A stretch of 64,000 nucleotides of DNA from Advenella kashmirensis WT001 (GTDB lineage: Bacteria > Pseudomonadota > Gammaproteobacteria > Burkholderiales > Burkholderiaceae_B): assembly GCF_000219915.2 (NCBI RefSeq), contig NC_017964.1:3782001-3846000 (forward strand), read 5' to 3'. A model generated the notes under the pieces. That model did no database searches. It was not told the origin of the DNA and saw only the letters and a program-made list of their open reading frames with translations. Position numbers and translations under genes: made by a program. Below, piece after piece: positions 37,403 to 47,295 of this stretch (positions are counted from its first letter, which is position 1; each line of letters begins with the position of its first letter).

Positions 37403-38212
37403 TCAATTACGCGCCTTGCGTACCGCTTGCGCCAGTTCACTGCAAAGCCCCAGCACATCTGTGCGGGCCTGCTCACCATTTTTTGCCTGCGCAATCTTCT
37501 GCACCAGCGCCGAGCCGACCACAACGCCATCGGCTACCCGGGCAATATTGGCTGCCTGTTCCGGTGTCCGAATCCCGAACCCGACACTGACCGGCAGATC
37601 CGTATGCCTGCGAATCCTTGTGACCGCTTGCTGAACATGCTCTATGGTCGCTGAACCGGCACCGGTGGTGCCCGCAACAGAAACGTAATAGACAAAGCCG
37701 CCGGCATTACCCAGGATCTGCTGCAAACGCGCGTCATCGCTTGTGGGTGTGGTCAAACGTACAAAGTCGATGCCAGCAGCCTGCGCCGGAAGGCAAAGAT
37801 CACGATCGTGTTCAGCCGGCAGATCCACCACGATCAGCCCATCCACCCCCGCCTTGCCTGCGTCGGCAATAAACCGATCCACGCCATAGCGGTGAATAGG
37901 ATTGAAATACCCCATCAGCACAATCGGCGTTTCGTTATCGTGCTGCCGAAACTCACCGATCATTTTCAGGGTGGCGGCAACATTCTGACCCTGCGCCAGT
38001 GCGCGAAGGCTGGAAAGCTGAATGGCAGGGCCGTCGGCCATCGGATCGGTAAACGGCATGCCAAGTTCGATAATATCGGCGCCCGCTTGTGGCAATCCGT
38101 TAAGAATGGCGGCGGCGGTGTCATAGTCCGGATCACCGGCAGTTAAAAATGTGACCAGGGCTGCGCGATTCTCGTTCTTCAGTTGTGCAAAACGCTGTTG
38201 CAGGCGGCTCAT
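37403..38212 (-). CDS. trpA: Tryptophan synthase alpha subunit
   Basis: 269 residues. Cleaves indole-3-glycerol phosphate to indole and glyceraldehyde 3-phosphate. TIM-barrel with catalytic Glu in [19 protein letters not shown] (and the Asp in FTDPMADG), [48 protein letters not shown] and [13 protein letters not shown]. Its start overlaps the trpB stop (ATGA), so the subunits are co-translated. Frame intact. Confidence 0.97.
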   Translation of the reverse strand: MSRLQQRFAQLKNENRAALVTFLTAGDPDYDTAAAILNGLPQAGADIIELGMPFTDPMADGPAIQLSSLRALAQGQNVAATLKMIGEFRQHDNETPIVLMGYFNPIHRYGVDRFIADAGKAGVDGLIVVDLPAEHDRDLCLPAQAAGIDFVRLTTPTSDDARLQQILGNAGGFVYYVSVAGTTGAGSATIEHVQQAVTRIRRHTDLPVSVGFGIRTPEQAANIARVADGVVVGSALVQKIAQAKNGEQARTDVLGLCSELAQAVRKARN

Positions 38213-39420
38213 GCTTGTTGCTCCTTCTCTTTGCTATGTTGCATCACAGTTTGCATATCCTTGTCTCCGCGCCCGGACAGGTTCACGACCATCAGGTGAT
38301 CGCCGGGCAGAGAAGGCGCCTGTTTGAACGCTTCGGCCAGTGCATGAGCGCTTTCCAGCGCAGGAATAATCCCTTCCAGGCGGCAGCATTGATGCAGGGC
38401 GTCAAGCGCTTCGTCATCCGTAATCGCCGTATACTGCACCCGGCCAATACTGTGCAGCCAGGCGTGCTCGGGACCAATGCCCGGATAATCCAGACCGGCA
38501 GAGATCGAATGCGCATCAATAATCTGTCCATCGTCATCCTGCAGTAAGAACGTACGATTGCCGTGCAATACGCCGGGCACACCACCGTTCAGGCTCGCTG
38601 CATGCTTGCCGCTTTCAATACCATGGCCGGCTGCTTCCACGCCGATAATCTTCACATCCTTGTCATCCAGAAATTCATGGAATAGGCCAATGGCGTTGGA
38701 CCCGCCCCCTACGCAGGCGACAAGCGAGTCGGGCAGGCGGCCTTCCTGGGCCAGCATCTGCTCGCGGGTTTCGCGACCGATCACTGCCTGGAAATCCCGG
38801 ACCATCGTTGGATAGGGATGAGGACCAGCCACCGTACCAATCAGATAATAGGTGGTGTCGACATTGGTGACCCAATCACGCAGGGCCTCGTTCATGGCGT
38901 CCTTTAGCGTGCCAGTGCCTGCTGTGACAGGCAACACTTGCGCGCCCAACAATTTCATACGAAATACGTTGGCCTGCTGGCGATCAATATCGGTGCTACC
39001 CATGTAAATGACGCATTGCAAACCAAAGCGGGCAGCCACAGTGGCTGTTGCGACCCCGTGCATCCCGGCGCCGGTCTCGGCAATAATTCTTTTCTTGCCC
39101 ATGCGTCGCGCCAGCAGAATCTGGCCGATACAGTTATTGATTTTGTGGGCGCCGGTATGATTAAGCTCTTCACGCTTGAGGTAAATTTTCGCCCCGCCCA
39201 GATGTTCGGTCAGCCGCTCTGCATAATAGAGTGGGCTGGGCCGTCCTACATAGTCCCGCTGAAAATAGGCCAATTCCTTTTGAAAGCTTTCATCGGTGCT
39301 GGCTTTTTCGTATTCGGCAGCCAGTTCGTGAATGAGCGGCATGAGCGTTTCGGCAACGTATTGTCCGCCGAACTCGCCGAACATCCCTGCCGCGCCTGTA
39401 TTTGTATTCAATGAAACCAT
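38209..39420 (-). CDS. trpB: Tryptophan synthase beta subunit
   Basis: PLP-dependent enzyme condensing indole with serine. About 403 residues from the ATG at 39420 ([30 protein letters not shown]); in-frame starts at 39441 and 39480 also exist. AGGAGAAT lies just upstream, favouring the shorter forms. PLP Lys in [18 protein letters not shown], glycine-rich phosphate loop [15 protein letters not shown], and [16 protein letters not shown]. Divergent from a TrpI-type regulator, as in pseudomonads; the trpF gene that precedes trpB in most betaproteobacteria is not here. Confidence 0.97.
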   Translation of the reverse strand: MVSLNTNTGAAGMFGEFGGQYVAETLMPLIHELAAEYEKASTDESFQKELAYFQRDYVGRPSPLYYAERLTEHLGGAKIYLKREELNHTGAHKINNCIGQILLARRMGKKRIIAETGAGMHGVATATVAARFGLQCVIYMGSTDIDRQQANVFRMKLLGAQVLPVTAGTGTLKDAMNEALRDWVTNVDTTYYLIGTVAGPHPYPTMVRDFQAVIGRETREQMLAQEGRLPDSLVACVGGGSNAIGLFHEFLDDKDVKIIGVEAAGHGIESGKHAASLNGGVPGVLHGNRTFLLQDDDGQIIDAHSISAGLDYPGIGPEHAWLHSIGRVQYTAITDDEALDALHQCCRLEGIIPALESAHALAEAFKQAPSLPGDHLMVVNLSGRGDKDMQTVMQHSKEKEQQA

Positions 39421-39556
39421 GGGTATCCATTCTCCTGTCATGCGCTTTCCGCCTGTATCGATCGGAAAGCCAGTTTTCATGAATACAGCATAAGCCAGCG
39501 GCTCTGATAAAAAAAGCGATAAAATAGCCCCAATACGTTAGATAAACTCACACATT

Positions 39557-40462
39557 ATGCCAAGAGACATACCCCCTCTTAATGCCTTGCTTGCATTCGA
39601 AGCCGCAGCCCGCCTGCTGAGCGTGAGCAAAGCGGGAAATGAACTGCACGTGACTCACGGGGCAATCAGCCGGCAGATCCGGGTGCTTGAGTCGTCCCTT
39701 GGCATCGCCCTCATTGAAAAGGATGGCCGTGGCATAAAACTCACAGATTCCGGCGTATTGCTGCGTGACGCCAGCGCCGCCGCTTTTGACCGGGTGCGCA
39801 ACGCCTGCGCCGAAATTCGCCATCGCAGCGGTAACCTGCCGTTTGTGCTTGCCTGTCCGGGCAGCCTGTTGGCGCGCTGGTTCATCCCCAGGCTGGACAA
39901 ACTCAACCAGGAGCTGCCGCAATTGCGATTGCAATTGACCGCGGGAGAAGGAGAACTGGACCCGCGTAATCCCAACGTGGATGCAACCCTTTGTTTTGCA
40001 GCCCCTCCGTGGCCTGATGATATGCTTGTGCACGACCTGGGCGCGGAATATATTGGTGCCGTGCTCAGTCCGAGATATGCCAACTATGCCTCACTGGTAG
40101 ATGCACCGATAAGCTCGCTATTGCATGAACCGCTTATGTATCCGGCGTCCCGGCCGCAGGCCTGGGCACAATGGGCGCAGGCAAACCAATTGCCGGGCGA
40201 CAGCCTGCAATTGGGCACCGCTTTTGAGCATCTTTATTATCTTCTGGAAGCAGCCACGGCAGGCCTGGGCGTGGCCATCGCCCCCAAACAGGTTGTTGCC
40301 GATGACCTGGCCGCCCGGCGGCTGGAGGCGCCCTGGGGCTTTGTGCAAACGAATGCACGCTTAAGTCTTTGGGTGCCGCGAGCCCGTGCGGATCAACGCT
40401 GCGCCCTGCTGGCAGACTGGCTGGGCAAGGCACTGGATGTCGCGATCCAGCCCAAATCCTAG
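39557..40462 (+). CDS. trpI: LysR-family activator TrpI of trpBA
   Basis: 301 residues. [66 protein letters not shown] matches the GcvA/TrpI group, and [25 protein letters not shown] and [25 protein letters not shown] match what I recall of Pseudomonas TrpI. Divergent from trpBA with about 136 bases between the starts, the classical trpI-trpBA arrangement. In pseudomonads indoleglycerol phosphate is the co-inducer. Frame intact. Confidence 0.85.
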   Translation: MPRDIPPLNALLAFEAAARLLSVSKAGNELHVTHGAISRQIRVLESSLGIALIEKDGRGIKLTDSGVLLRDASAAAFDRVRNACAEIRHRSGNLPFVLACPGSLLARWFIPRLDKLNQELPQLRLQLTAGEGELDPRNPNVDATLCFAAPPWPDDMLVHDLGAEYIGAVLSPRYANYASLVDAPISSLLHEPLMYPASRPQAWAQWAQANQLPGDSLQLGTAFEHLYYLLEAATAGLGVAIAPKQVVADDLAARRLEAPWGFVQTNARLSLWVPRARADQRCALLADWLGKALDVAIQPKS

Positions 40463-40681
40463 TATTTATACATTTGTGATAAATCGGCTGCGGCCCTAAA
40501 ATATGCACAAGGCTCGCCGTTCATACCGGGCCAGTGTCACGCCGGTACGCCATACACACTCACGGCATTGCAAGCACGCCACGTTGAACAGATGCGGGCG
40601 GCGTTTTAAATGACTGGCGCAGCGTGCATGGCCCGGGCAGTGATCATGCTACTTCCTGCCAATAGAGCCAAAAGGAAAACC

Positions 40682-41152
40682 ATGCTTTATCGTGTGCTTG
40701 CCGACCTGGTTCTGGTTGCGCATTTTGCCTTTATTCTGTTTGCCATATTTGGCGGACTGCTTGTTTTGCTGCGCTTTAACGTCATCTGGCTGCATGTGCC
40801 GGCGCTGGTGTGGGGTGCTGCCATCGTCGGGCTGGGCGCCATCTGCCCGTTGACACCACTGGAGAACAGCTTGCGGGACATGGCCGGCCAACAAGCCTAT
40901 ACCGGTGGTTTTCTGGAGCATTATCTGTTATTGGCCATTTACCCGCCGGGGCTTACGCGCGAAGTACAGGTGCTGCTGGCGGCTGGTCTGGTTATTCTAA
41001 ATGTCATTATTTACATCTTGGTATGGCAGCGCATGGCAGACAGAAAACGGCAGACAGAAAAAAATGAGGGGCACCCTCGAGTGCTCCTCATTTTATCGAC
41101 ACGGATTCGGGGCTGGACACCAGCGCGATGGGCAGGGCGCCCATCGCTTTAA
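40682..41152 (+). CDS. DUF2784 membrane protein, 3' end probably frameshifted
   Basis: ATG at 40682 follows AAAGGAAAACC. About four membrane helices: VLADLVLVAHFAFILFAIFGG, WLHVPALVWGAAIVGLGAI, LEHYLLLAIYPPGL, VQVLLAAGLVILNVIIYILVWQ. The conserved CPLTPLENSLRDMAGQQAY is the DUF2784 signature; function unknown. As given it runs to 156 residues and reads through a strong terminator. One more A in the A7 run at 41058-41064 would create a TGA at 41065-41067, giving 128 residues, the family norm, and placing the stop exactly at the hairpin. Confidence 0.8.
   Translation: MLYRVLADLVLVAHFAFILFAIFGGLLVLLRFNVIWLHVPALVWGAAIVGLGAICPLTPLENSLRDMAGQQAYTGGFLEHYLLLAIYPPGLTREVQVLLAAGLVILNVIIYILVWQRMADRKRQTEKNEGHPRVLLILSTRIRGWTPARWAGRPSL
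41061..41094 (+). terminator. Rho-independent terminator
   Basis: AAAATGAGGGGCAC and GTGCTCCTCATTTT pair almost completely around the loop CCTCGA, with a T run ending the stem. Symmetric enough to work on both strands; serves the DUF2784 gene and possibly the opposite pirin gene. Confidence 0.8.
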
Positions 41153-41166
41153 CAGCAACACAACTG

Positions 41167-42042
41167 CTATGCTGAAGCTTCAGACATCTGACCAAAACGA
41201 CCGCTATTGAAGTCACTGATGGCCTGGGCAATCTGGTCCTGGCTATTCATGACAAACGGACCGTAGCCAACAATCGGCTCATCAATCGGCTCGCCACTAA
41301 GCAACAACACGACGGCATCGCTGTTGGCCTCGATCGCCATATGGCGATCAGCCTTGTCCAGAACAACCAGTTGCGCTTCGCGTGCCACCGTATCGCCATT
41401 GACCAGCACGGTTCCACGCAGCACGACCAGCGCAGTGCTCCAGCCTTCCGGGACCTCAAACTCGGTAATGCCGCCTTGCCTGATGCGCATATCCCAGACA
41501 TGCATAGGCGTAAACGTGTGTGCCGGTCCCTTCTCTTGTCCATACTCACCGGCAATCACGCGCACCGAGCCAACCTCATTGGGCAGCGCTACCACGGGGA
41601 TATCGCTATCGAGCACCGCCTGATAGCCGGGCGCAGCCATTTTGTCTTTGGCGGGCAAGTTGACCCACAGCTGCACCATTTCCAGCGCACCGCCCTGGGT
41701 GGTGAACGCCTCGGAGTGAAATTCCTCATGCAATATGCCGGCCCCAGCCGTCATCCATTGCACGTCACCGGGACCGATCGTGCCGCCCTGGCCGGTTGAA
41801 TCGCGATGGCTTACCTCGCCCTTGTAGACGATCGTAACCGTCTCAAAACCCCGGTGAGGATGCTGGCCCACGCCCCGTTTTTGCTGAACTGGCGCAAAAT
41901 CGGCCGGGCCGGCATAATCCAGCAACAGAAAGGGACTTAGCTGTTTACCGTGGCTTTGATACGAAAACATGGACCTGACGGGAAACCCATCTCCTACCCA
42001 ATGAGGGCGAGGGGCGCTATAGATTCCAAGTACTTTTTTCAT
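41167..42042 (-). CDS. Pirin family protein
   Basis: 291 residues, bicupin. Metal ligands in GQHPHRGFETVTIVYKGEVSHRDSTGQGG and AGILHEEFHSE (His-x-His, His, Glu), then DVQWMTAGAG and the C-terminal cupin with LLLSGEPIDEPIVGYGPFVMN. Bacterial pirins often show quercetin 2,3-dioxygenase activity in vitro; the physiological role is unclear. RBS AAGGAGATGACAA. Divergent from a LysR gene with 106 bases between, so it is the likely target of that regulator, a common pirin arrangement. Confidence 0.9.
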   Translation of the reverse strand: MKKVLGIYSAPRPHWVGDGFPVRSMFSYQSHGKQLSPFLLLDYAGPADFAPVQQKRGVGQHPHRGFETVTIVYKGEVSHRDSTGQGGTIGPGDVQWMTAGAGILHEEFHSEAFTTQGGALEMVQLWVNLPAKDKMAAPGYQAVLDSDIPVVALPNEVGSVRVIAGEYGQEKGPAHTFTPMHVWDMRIRQGGITEFEVPEGWSTALVVLRGTVLVNGDTVAREAQLVVLDKADRHMAIEANSDAVVLLLSGEPIDEPIVGYGPFVMNSQDQIAQAISDFNSGRFGQMSEASA

Positions 42043-42148
42043 TTGTCATCTCCTTGTCGTGACAGTACAGATAGTATAAACTTGGAACGAACTTTCCGAT
42101 AGATCTAAAAATTGGAGACATCGTTCTAAATATGGAACAATAAACAGA

Positions 42149-43053
42149 ATGCAAGACCTCAATAACCTTTATTACTTCGTGCAGATTGTTGATCACAAGG
42201 GCCTGGCGCTGCCGGCAGGGCGCTGGGTATCCCCAAATCCACACTCAGTCGCAAGCTCAGCCAGTTGGAAGAGCAATTGGGCGTGCGCCTGATATATCGC
42301 TCCACCCGCCAATTTGGCGTGACTGACATCGGCCTGGCCTATTACGAGCACTGCAAAGCCATGCTGATCGAGGCCGAAGCCGCCCAGGCCATCATTGATA
42401 TGACCCGGGCCGAGCCGCAAGGCGTCATTCGCCTCAGCTGCCCCATCGCCCTGCTTCAAACAAGTGTCGGCTACATGCTGGCCGACTTCATGGTGCTACA
42501 CCCGCGCGTCACCATACAGATCGATGCCACCAATCGACGGGTTGATCCTGTGGCAGAAGCCATTGATATTGCCCTTCGTGTGCGCCCGCCACCGCTACAG
42601 GACAGCAATCTGATCATGCGGACCCTGTCTGACCGCAGTCAGTGTCTGGTCGCCAGCCCTGCGCTGATGGAACGCTGTGGCGTCCCGGCCGCGCCAGCAG
42701 ACCTGGCAGATTGGCCCAGTCTTGGCCTGGGTCAGCCGCAACAGCAATTTTCCTGGACATTGTTCGGGCCAGACTCTGCCCAGGCGGTGATTCATCACTT
42801 TCCGCGCCTGATCACAACCGACATGATCGGCTTGCGTATCGCAGCCCTGGCCGGCGTGGGTATTGTGCAGTTGCCAACCCTAATGGTCTGCGATCAGCTT
42901 GCACAAGGCACACTAGTCAGGCCGCTGCCCGATTGGAGGCCGCGGCGCGAAATCATCCACGCGGTGTTTTCATCGCGACGTGGACAAATGCCGGCTGTAC
43001 GGGCGTTGATCGACTATCTGGTTCAACGCTTTGATGCACTGGAGGAAGATTGA
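42149..43053 (+). CDS. LysR-family regulator next to pirin, frameshifted
   Basis: Reconstructed length 301 residues. It opens MQDLNNLYYFVQIVDHKGLA; one G must be restored at 42208 (GCGCT to GCGGCT) to continue AAGRALGIPKSTLSRKLSQLEEQLGVRLIYRSTRQF, the helix-turn-helix. Then the substrate domain: GVIRLSCPIALLQTSVGYMLADFM, NRRVDPVAEAIDIALRVR, ALAGVGIVQLPTLMV. Divergent from pirin; half-site-like TTGGAACGAA and TATGGAACAA lie in the gap. Confidence 0.85.
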
Positions 43054-43121
43054 AACGCCGCCGGCACGCGGGCTTGCTATGATAGCGATCAGTCCACTTT
43101 ATCTTACACAGGGAATACGAC

Positions 43122-43829
43122 ATGAATAACAAGGCGCTTGTCCTTTTTTCCGGTGGCCAGGATTCCACCACCTGCCTGGCCTGGGCACTGGACCGGTACC
43201 AATATGTAGAAACCATTGGTTTTTCCTACGGGCAACGGCACGCCATTGAATTGACGTGCCGCGATCAGGTAATCAAACAGTTGCGCTTGCACTTTCCCGA
43301 CTGGAGCGCCAGGCTTGGCAATGATCATATGCTTGATCTTTCAGTTCTGGGGCAAATCAGCGATACGGCCCTGACGCAGGACAAAGCCATCGAGTTTGAA
43401 CAAAGCGGCCTGCCAAACACTTTTGTGCCGGGACGCAACCTGCTGTTCTTTAACTTTGCCGCTGCGCTGGCGTACCGGCGCGGGCTGGAAGTACTGGTTG
43501 GCGGCATGTGCGAAACCGACTATTCCGGCTATCCCGATTGCCGCGACAACACGCTCAAATCGCTGCAGGTATCGCTGAGCCTGGGCCTGGACCGGCCCAT
43601 GGTGATTGAAACCCCATTGATGTGGATCGATAAGGAAAAAACCTGGCACATGGCAAGAACATTGGGCGGACAGCCACTGGTGCAGCTCATTGAAGAACAC
43701 ACTCATACCTGTTACCTGGGAGACCGCGAGCATCGCCATCCCTGGGGTTACGGTTGCAATCAATGCCCGGCCTGTGACCTGCGACGCAAGGGTTATGAAC
43801 TGTACAAAAGCGCGCACGAAAACCACTGA
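43122..43829 (+). CDS. queC: 7-cyano-7-deazaguanine synthase
   Basis: 235 residues. Converts 7-carboxy-7-deazaguanine to preQ0 with ATP and ammonia in the queuosine pathway. ATP-pyrophosphatase loop [12 protein letters not shown] at residues about 8-19, [38 protein letters not shown], and the zinc cysteines in [33 protein letters not shown]. Frame intact. Stands alone on the plus strand, convergent with the AraC-type gene. Confidence 0.96.
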   Translation: MNNKALVLFSGGQDSTTCLAWALDRYQYVETIGFSYGQRHAIELTCRDQVIKQLRLHFPDWSARLGNDHMLDLSVLGQISDTALTQDKAIEFEQSGLPNTFVPGRNLLFFNFAAALAYRRGLEVLVGGMCETDYSGYPDCRDNTLKSLQVSLSLGLDRPMVIETPLMWIDKEKTWHMARTLGGQPLVQLIEEHTHTCYLGDREHRHPWGYGCNQCPACDLRRKGYELYKSAHENH

Positions 43830-43852
43830 ACCACACAGTTCACGGGGTGCTG

Positions 43853-44707
43853 TCACGCCAATGCTTGATGACCCGCTCTTTTTTCCTTGAATTGCGAAGG
43901 TGATACGCCCGTGAGCTGCTTGAACTGACGACTGAATGCGCTGTGATCCGTATAGCCGCAACGGGCAGCGATCTCGGTGATAGTCATATTCTGATCCAGC
44001 AGACGCAATGCGTGCTCCAGCCGGGTTTTCTGAATGAACTGCAGCGGGGTCATATGAAATATTTTCTTAAAGTTGCGCTCCAGCTGCGACATCGATAACC
44101 CCGAAATATCGGCCAGCGTTTCCATGCGAATTACCTGGTCAAAATGCGTACGCACATAGCTTTCTACTTTCTCCAGTCTTTCATTGGTGCTGGGCTGATT
44201 CAGCTCGTCGGACTGGATATCAACAGACACGCCCGCCATCGCAATAATGTCGCCGCAGGCACCGTATATCGGCATTTTATGGGTCAGGCACCAGCCAAGC
44301 TCGCCTGAACTGTATACGTGTAGTTCAAGCTTGTCAGCAATGCAATTGCCAGTATGCAACACACGATAATCCTGCTCGGTATATTCGTTACCCTGTCGCG
44401 TATTGAACACCTCACGCGACGGCTTGCCCAGGACATCCTCCACACATTCAAGACCGCAACGCTTGGCCAACGTATGGTTGACCAGAACGTACTCTGCTCG
44501 CGTGTTCTTGATAAAGAATACGACATTGGGTAAGGCATCGAAAATCGGCACAAGGATCGACAGATGACTCAACAGCGCTTCCAGGTTCTGTGGCCGAAAG
44601 TTTTTAGCCACCGCAGTGACTAGCGCTGAAATGGGTGCAGCGTCAGAGGGCCCGCCTGACAGCAGCGGATCGCGTCTCGATAAGGAAAGTTCATTTGCCA
44701 TTTGCAT
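43853..44707 (-). CDS. AraC-family regulator with N-terminal PAS domain
   Basis: 284 residues. Residues about 45-160 look like a PAS sensor (IFDALPNVVFFIKNTRAEYVLVNHTLAKRCGLECVEDVLGKPSREVF). The C-terminal third has two AraC helix-turn-helices (METLADISGLSMSQLERNFKKIFHMTPLQFIQKTRLEHALRLL, MTITEIAARCGYTDHSAFSRQFKQLTGVSPSQFKE). Divergent from the 4-hydroxyproline operon, with 236 bases between, so it is the probable regulator of that operon. A CAGATT triplicate (44738-44755) lies in its leader. Confidence 0.85.
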   Translation of the reverse strand: MQMANELSLSRRDPLLSGGPSDAAPISALVTAVAKNFRPQNLEALLSHLSILVPIFDALPNVVFFIKNTRAEYVLVNHTLAKRCGLECVEDVLGKPSREVFNTRQGNEYTEQDYRVLHTGNCIADKLELHVYSSGELGWCLTHKMPIYGACGDIIAMAGVSVDIQSDELNQPSTNERLEKVESYVRTHFDQVIRMETLADISGLSMSQLERNFKKIFHMTPLQFIQKTRLEHALRLLDQNMTITEIAARCGYTDHSAFSRQFKQLTGVSPSQFKEKRAGHQALA

Positions 44708-44737
44708 TTTTCATTCTGTCCGCGTTGCAGCCACAAG

Positions 44738-44755
44738 CAGATTCAGATTCAGATT
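44738..44755. repeat. Three tandem CAGATT hexamers
   Basis: CAGATT is repeated three times without interruption, 31 bases upstream of the AraC-type start at 44707. It is a short microsatellite in a leader region; no role is known. Confidence 0.7.
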
Positions 44756-44943
44756 CGGGAAAATCCTGATCATTTTCGCAAGCGCTGCATATTGCCGATG
44801 TTACCACCTCCCTGCAAACCCGGCTATGCAGTTTTCGACAGAGAAATGGAGAAAACGGTCAAGACAGGTATTGCTATTTCGATCAAGCTAATAAGAACTC
44901 GATGAACATTCATCCCTTTTCTGTTTAAGCGAATACACCATTT

Positions 44944-45897
44944 ATGCATGATCGATATACAAAACTACACGTCATCGACTCCCATACTGAAGGAGAACCG
45001 ACCCGATTGGTCTACCAAGGATTTCCCGGTCTGGGTAACGGCTCCATGGCAGATAAGCTGGATCTATTCAAAGAAAAATACGATATGCTGCGCCGGGCAA
45101 TTATCCTGGAGCCGCGAGGCAACGACATACTGGTCGGCGCATTGCTGTGTGAACCGGTAGATGCGCAAGCGACTGCCGGGGTCATTTTCTTCAATAACAG
45201 CGGGTATCTGGGCATGTGCGGACATGGCACCATCGGTCTGATCGCATCGCTCGCCTATCTGGGACGCATTCAGGCCGGGGAGCACACGATCGAGACACCG
45301 GTAGGCAATGTCCATTGCACCCTGCATGAGGACGGTAGTGTATCCGTGCGCAATGTGCGATCCTGGCGCTATCGCAAGGACGTCACGGTACAGGTGCCGG
45401 GAATCGGCCCGGTCACAGGCGATATAGCCTGGGGCGGTAACTGGTTTTTCCTGGTGAACCAGACGCTTGCTGATATTCATATTGACAATGTCGATCAGCT
45501 AACCCATATCAGTTGGGCCATTCGACAAGCACTTACCGCCTCTGGCATTACCGGAGAAAATGGCGGTGATATCGATCATATCGAATTGTTTGGCCAGACC
45601 ACATCGGCCGATAGCCAGAGTTTTGTTCTGTGCCCGGGCAAGGCCTATGATCGCTCACCTTGCGGAACGGGCACAAGCGCCAAACTCGCGTGCCTGGCCG
45701 CGGACGGGTTGCTTGAACCCGGGCAGAACTGGCGCCAGGCCAGTGTGATCGGCAGCCATTTTACTGCCTATTATCGCCCGGACGCTAGCGGCAACGGTAT
45801 CGTGCCGGTGATCCGCGGCAATGCCTATATGTGTGCCGAAAACTGCCTCATTCTTGATGACCGTGATCCTTTCAAATGGGGAATCGCTGCAGCATGA
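44944..45897 (+). CDS. 4-hydroxyproline 2-epimerase (proline racemase family)
   Basis: 317 residues. Epimerises trans-4-hydroxy-L-proline to cis-4-hydroxy-D-proline. Both catalytic cysteines are present: [24 protein letters not shown] and [20 protein letters not shown]. The opening [26 protein letters not shown] fits hydroxyproline epimerases rather than trans-3-hydroxyproline dehydratases, which lack the first Cys. First gene of a rightward operon that completes the pathway to 2-oxoglutarate semialdehyde. Confidence 0.9.
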   Translation: MHDRYTKLHVIDSHTEGEPTRLVYQGFPGLGNGSMADKLDLFKEKYDMLRRAIILEPRGNDILVGALLCEPVDAQATAGVIFFNNSGYLGMCGHGTIGLIASLAYLGRIQAGEHTIETPVGNVHCTLHEDGSVSVRNVRSWRYRKDVTVQVPGIGPVTGDIAWGGNWFFLVNQTLADIHIDNVDQLTHISWAIRQALTASGITGENGGDIDHIELFGQTTSADSQSFVLCPGKAYDRSPCGTGTSAKLACLAADGLLEPGQNWRQASVIGSHFTAYYRPDASGNGIVPVIRGNAYMCAENCLILDDRDPFKWGIAAA

Positions 45898-45949
45898 ACA
45901 CCGCTCTCCTTCTCACTGCGACCTTACCGCGCTCCTGGTATTTTCGGAC

Positions 45950-47224
45950 ATGACCGGTACGTTCTCTTGCGCTCGCGTAATTATCATTGGCGCGGGCATC
46001 ATCGGCCTGAGCATTGCAGTGAGTCTGCAACGCGCAGGCGTACAAGTGGTCTTGCTGGAGACAAACAAGGTCGGTGGCGGCGCCTCTTGCGGCAATGCAG
46101 GCCATATTGCCATTGAGCAGGTTTTCCCCATTGCCGATCTGGCGATTGTCCGGCAATTGCCACGCATGCTGCTGGACTCCATGGGCCCGCTGCGACTGGA
46201 CTGGCGCTATCTTGCGCAGATCATGCCGTGGTTTTTCAAATTGCTGGCTAATATGCGTCCCGCGCGCGCCGAACAGATCCATCAGGCCTTGCTGGCGCTT
46301 AACCAACAGAGCCTGAACGCATGGCAAACATTCTCAGATGAATGGAACTTGTCGCAATGGATACGAATACAGGGTTCTTTGTTGCTGGCAGAAAACCCGG
46401 CAAGTGTGGCCGGATTACAGCAGCATGGCGCACGCCTTAATGCCATGGGCATTGCCAATAACTGGCTGGATACGAACGCACTGCGCGAACGCGAGCCTGC
46501 ACTGGCGGCCAATCAACTGGGCGCGCTCTTCTACCCTCAGACCGGTCATGTGACAAACCTGAATGCTGTGACCGGACAGCTCAAGACTGCATTCATGCAA
46601 ATGGGCGGACAGCTATACGAAGGCTGCAAGGTTTTGCAGGCAGCCGTTCAGGATGATCACTCCGTTCGATTGCATACGTCATCAGGCCAGTGGTGTGCAA
46701 AGCATGTTGTTGTTTGTGCTGGCGCCCATTCCAGACCGCTGGTGCGCCAGCTCACAGGCGTAGATGTGCCATTGGACACCGAGCGTGGCTATCACCTGAT
46801 GCTGCCCAACGAAAAAGCTCGATTGTCTGTCCCGGTATCGAGCATTGACCGGCGCTTCATCATGACGCCAATGCAAGAGGGGTTGAGGCTGGCCGGGACC
46901 GTGGAGTTTGCCGGTTTGCAGGCACCACCCAACATGCAACGCGCGCAGCAATTGCTGCAACTGGCGCAGCCGATGATGAACGCCCCGCTGGATGATTCGG
47001 ATGCAACCTCCTGGATGGGCTTTCGCCCCTCTATTGCCGATTCGCTGCCGGTCATTGATCGGCGGGGGCCGGTGCTGCTGGCGTTTGGTCATCAACACCT
47101 GGGACTGACCCAGGCTGCCGTTACGGCCCAACTGATCCGGGCACTGTACTTCAATACCGAGCCGGGCATAGACATACGCCCCTATCGCTTACACCGTTTT
47201 AGCTGCGCAGAAACTTCGTTTTAG
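45950..47224 (+). CDS. FAD-dependent D-amino acid oxidase, probable D-hydroxyproline dehydrogenase
   Basis: 424 residues from the ATG at 45950. FAD-binding Rossmann motif VIIIGAGIIGLSIAVSLQRAGVQVVLLETNKVGGGASCGNAGHI at the N-terminus; GYHLMLP, FRPSIADSLPVIDRRGPVLLAFGHQHLGLTQAAVTAQLI near the end, as in DadA/ThiO-type oxidoreductases. Placed between hydroxyproline epimerase and the deaminase gene, it should oxidise cis-4-hydroxy-D-proline to 1-pyrroline-4-hydroxy-2-carboxylate. The stop codon falls inside a 22-bp tandem repeat. No good ribosome-binding site is seen; an earlier non-ATG start is possible. Confidence 0.85.
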   Translation: MTGTFSCARVIIIGAGIIGLSIAVSLQRAGVQVVLLETNKVGGGASCGNAGHIAIEQVFPIADLAIVRQLPRMLLDSMGPLRLDWRYLAQIMPWFFKLLANMRPARAEQIHQALLALNQQSLNAWQTFSDEWNLSQWIRIQGSLLLAENPASVAGLQQHGARLNAMGIANNWLDTNALREREPALAANQLGALFYPQTGHVTNLNAVTGQLKTAFMQMGGQLYEGCKVLQAAVQDDHSVRLHTSSGQWCAKHVVVCAGAHSRPLVRQLTGVDVPLDTERGYHLMLPNEKARLSVPVSSIDRRFIMTPMQEGLRLAGTVEFAGLQAPPNMQRAQQLLQLAQPMMNAPLDDSDATSWMGFRPSIADSLPVIDRRGPVLLAFGHQHLGLTQAAVTAQLIRALYFNTEPGIDIRPYRLHRFSCAETSF

Positions 47225-47260
47225 CTGCGCAGAAACTTCGTTTTAGCTGCGCAAAAACTC
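47195..47260 (+). repeat. Three tandem 22-bp repeats over the stop codon of the D-amino acid oxidase gene
   Basis: Unit CGTTTTAGCTGCGCAGAAACTT occupies 47195-47216 and 47217-47238 exactly, and 47239-47260 with two changes. Because 22 is not a multiple of 3, the second copy is read in a new frame and supplies the TAG stop at 47222-47224. Confidence 0.9.
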
Positions 47261-47295
47261 AGTTTTCACGCATCTCATCAATAAGGAGCAACACA

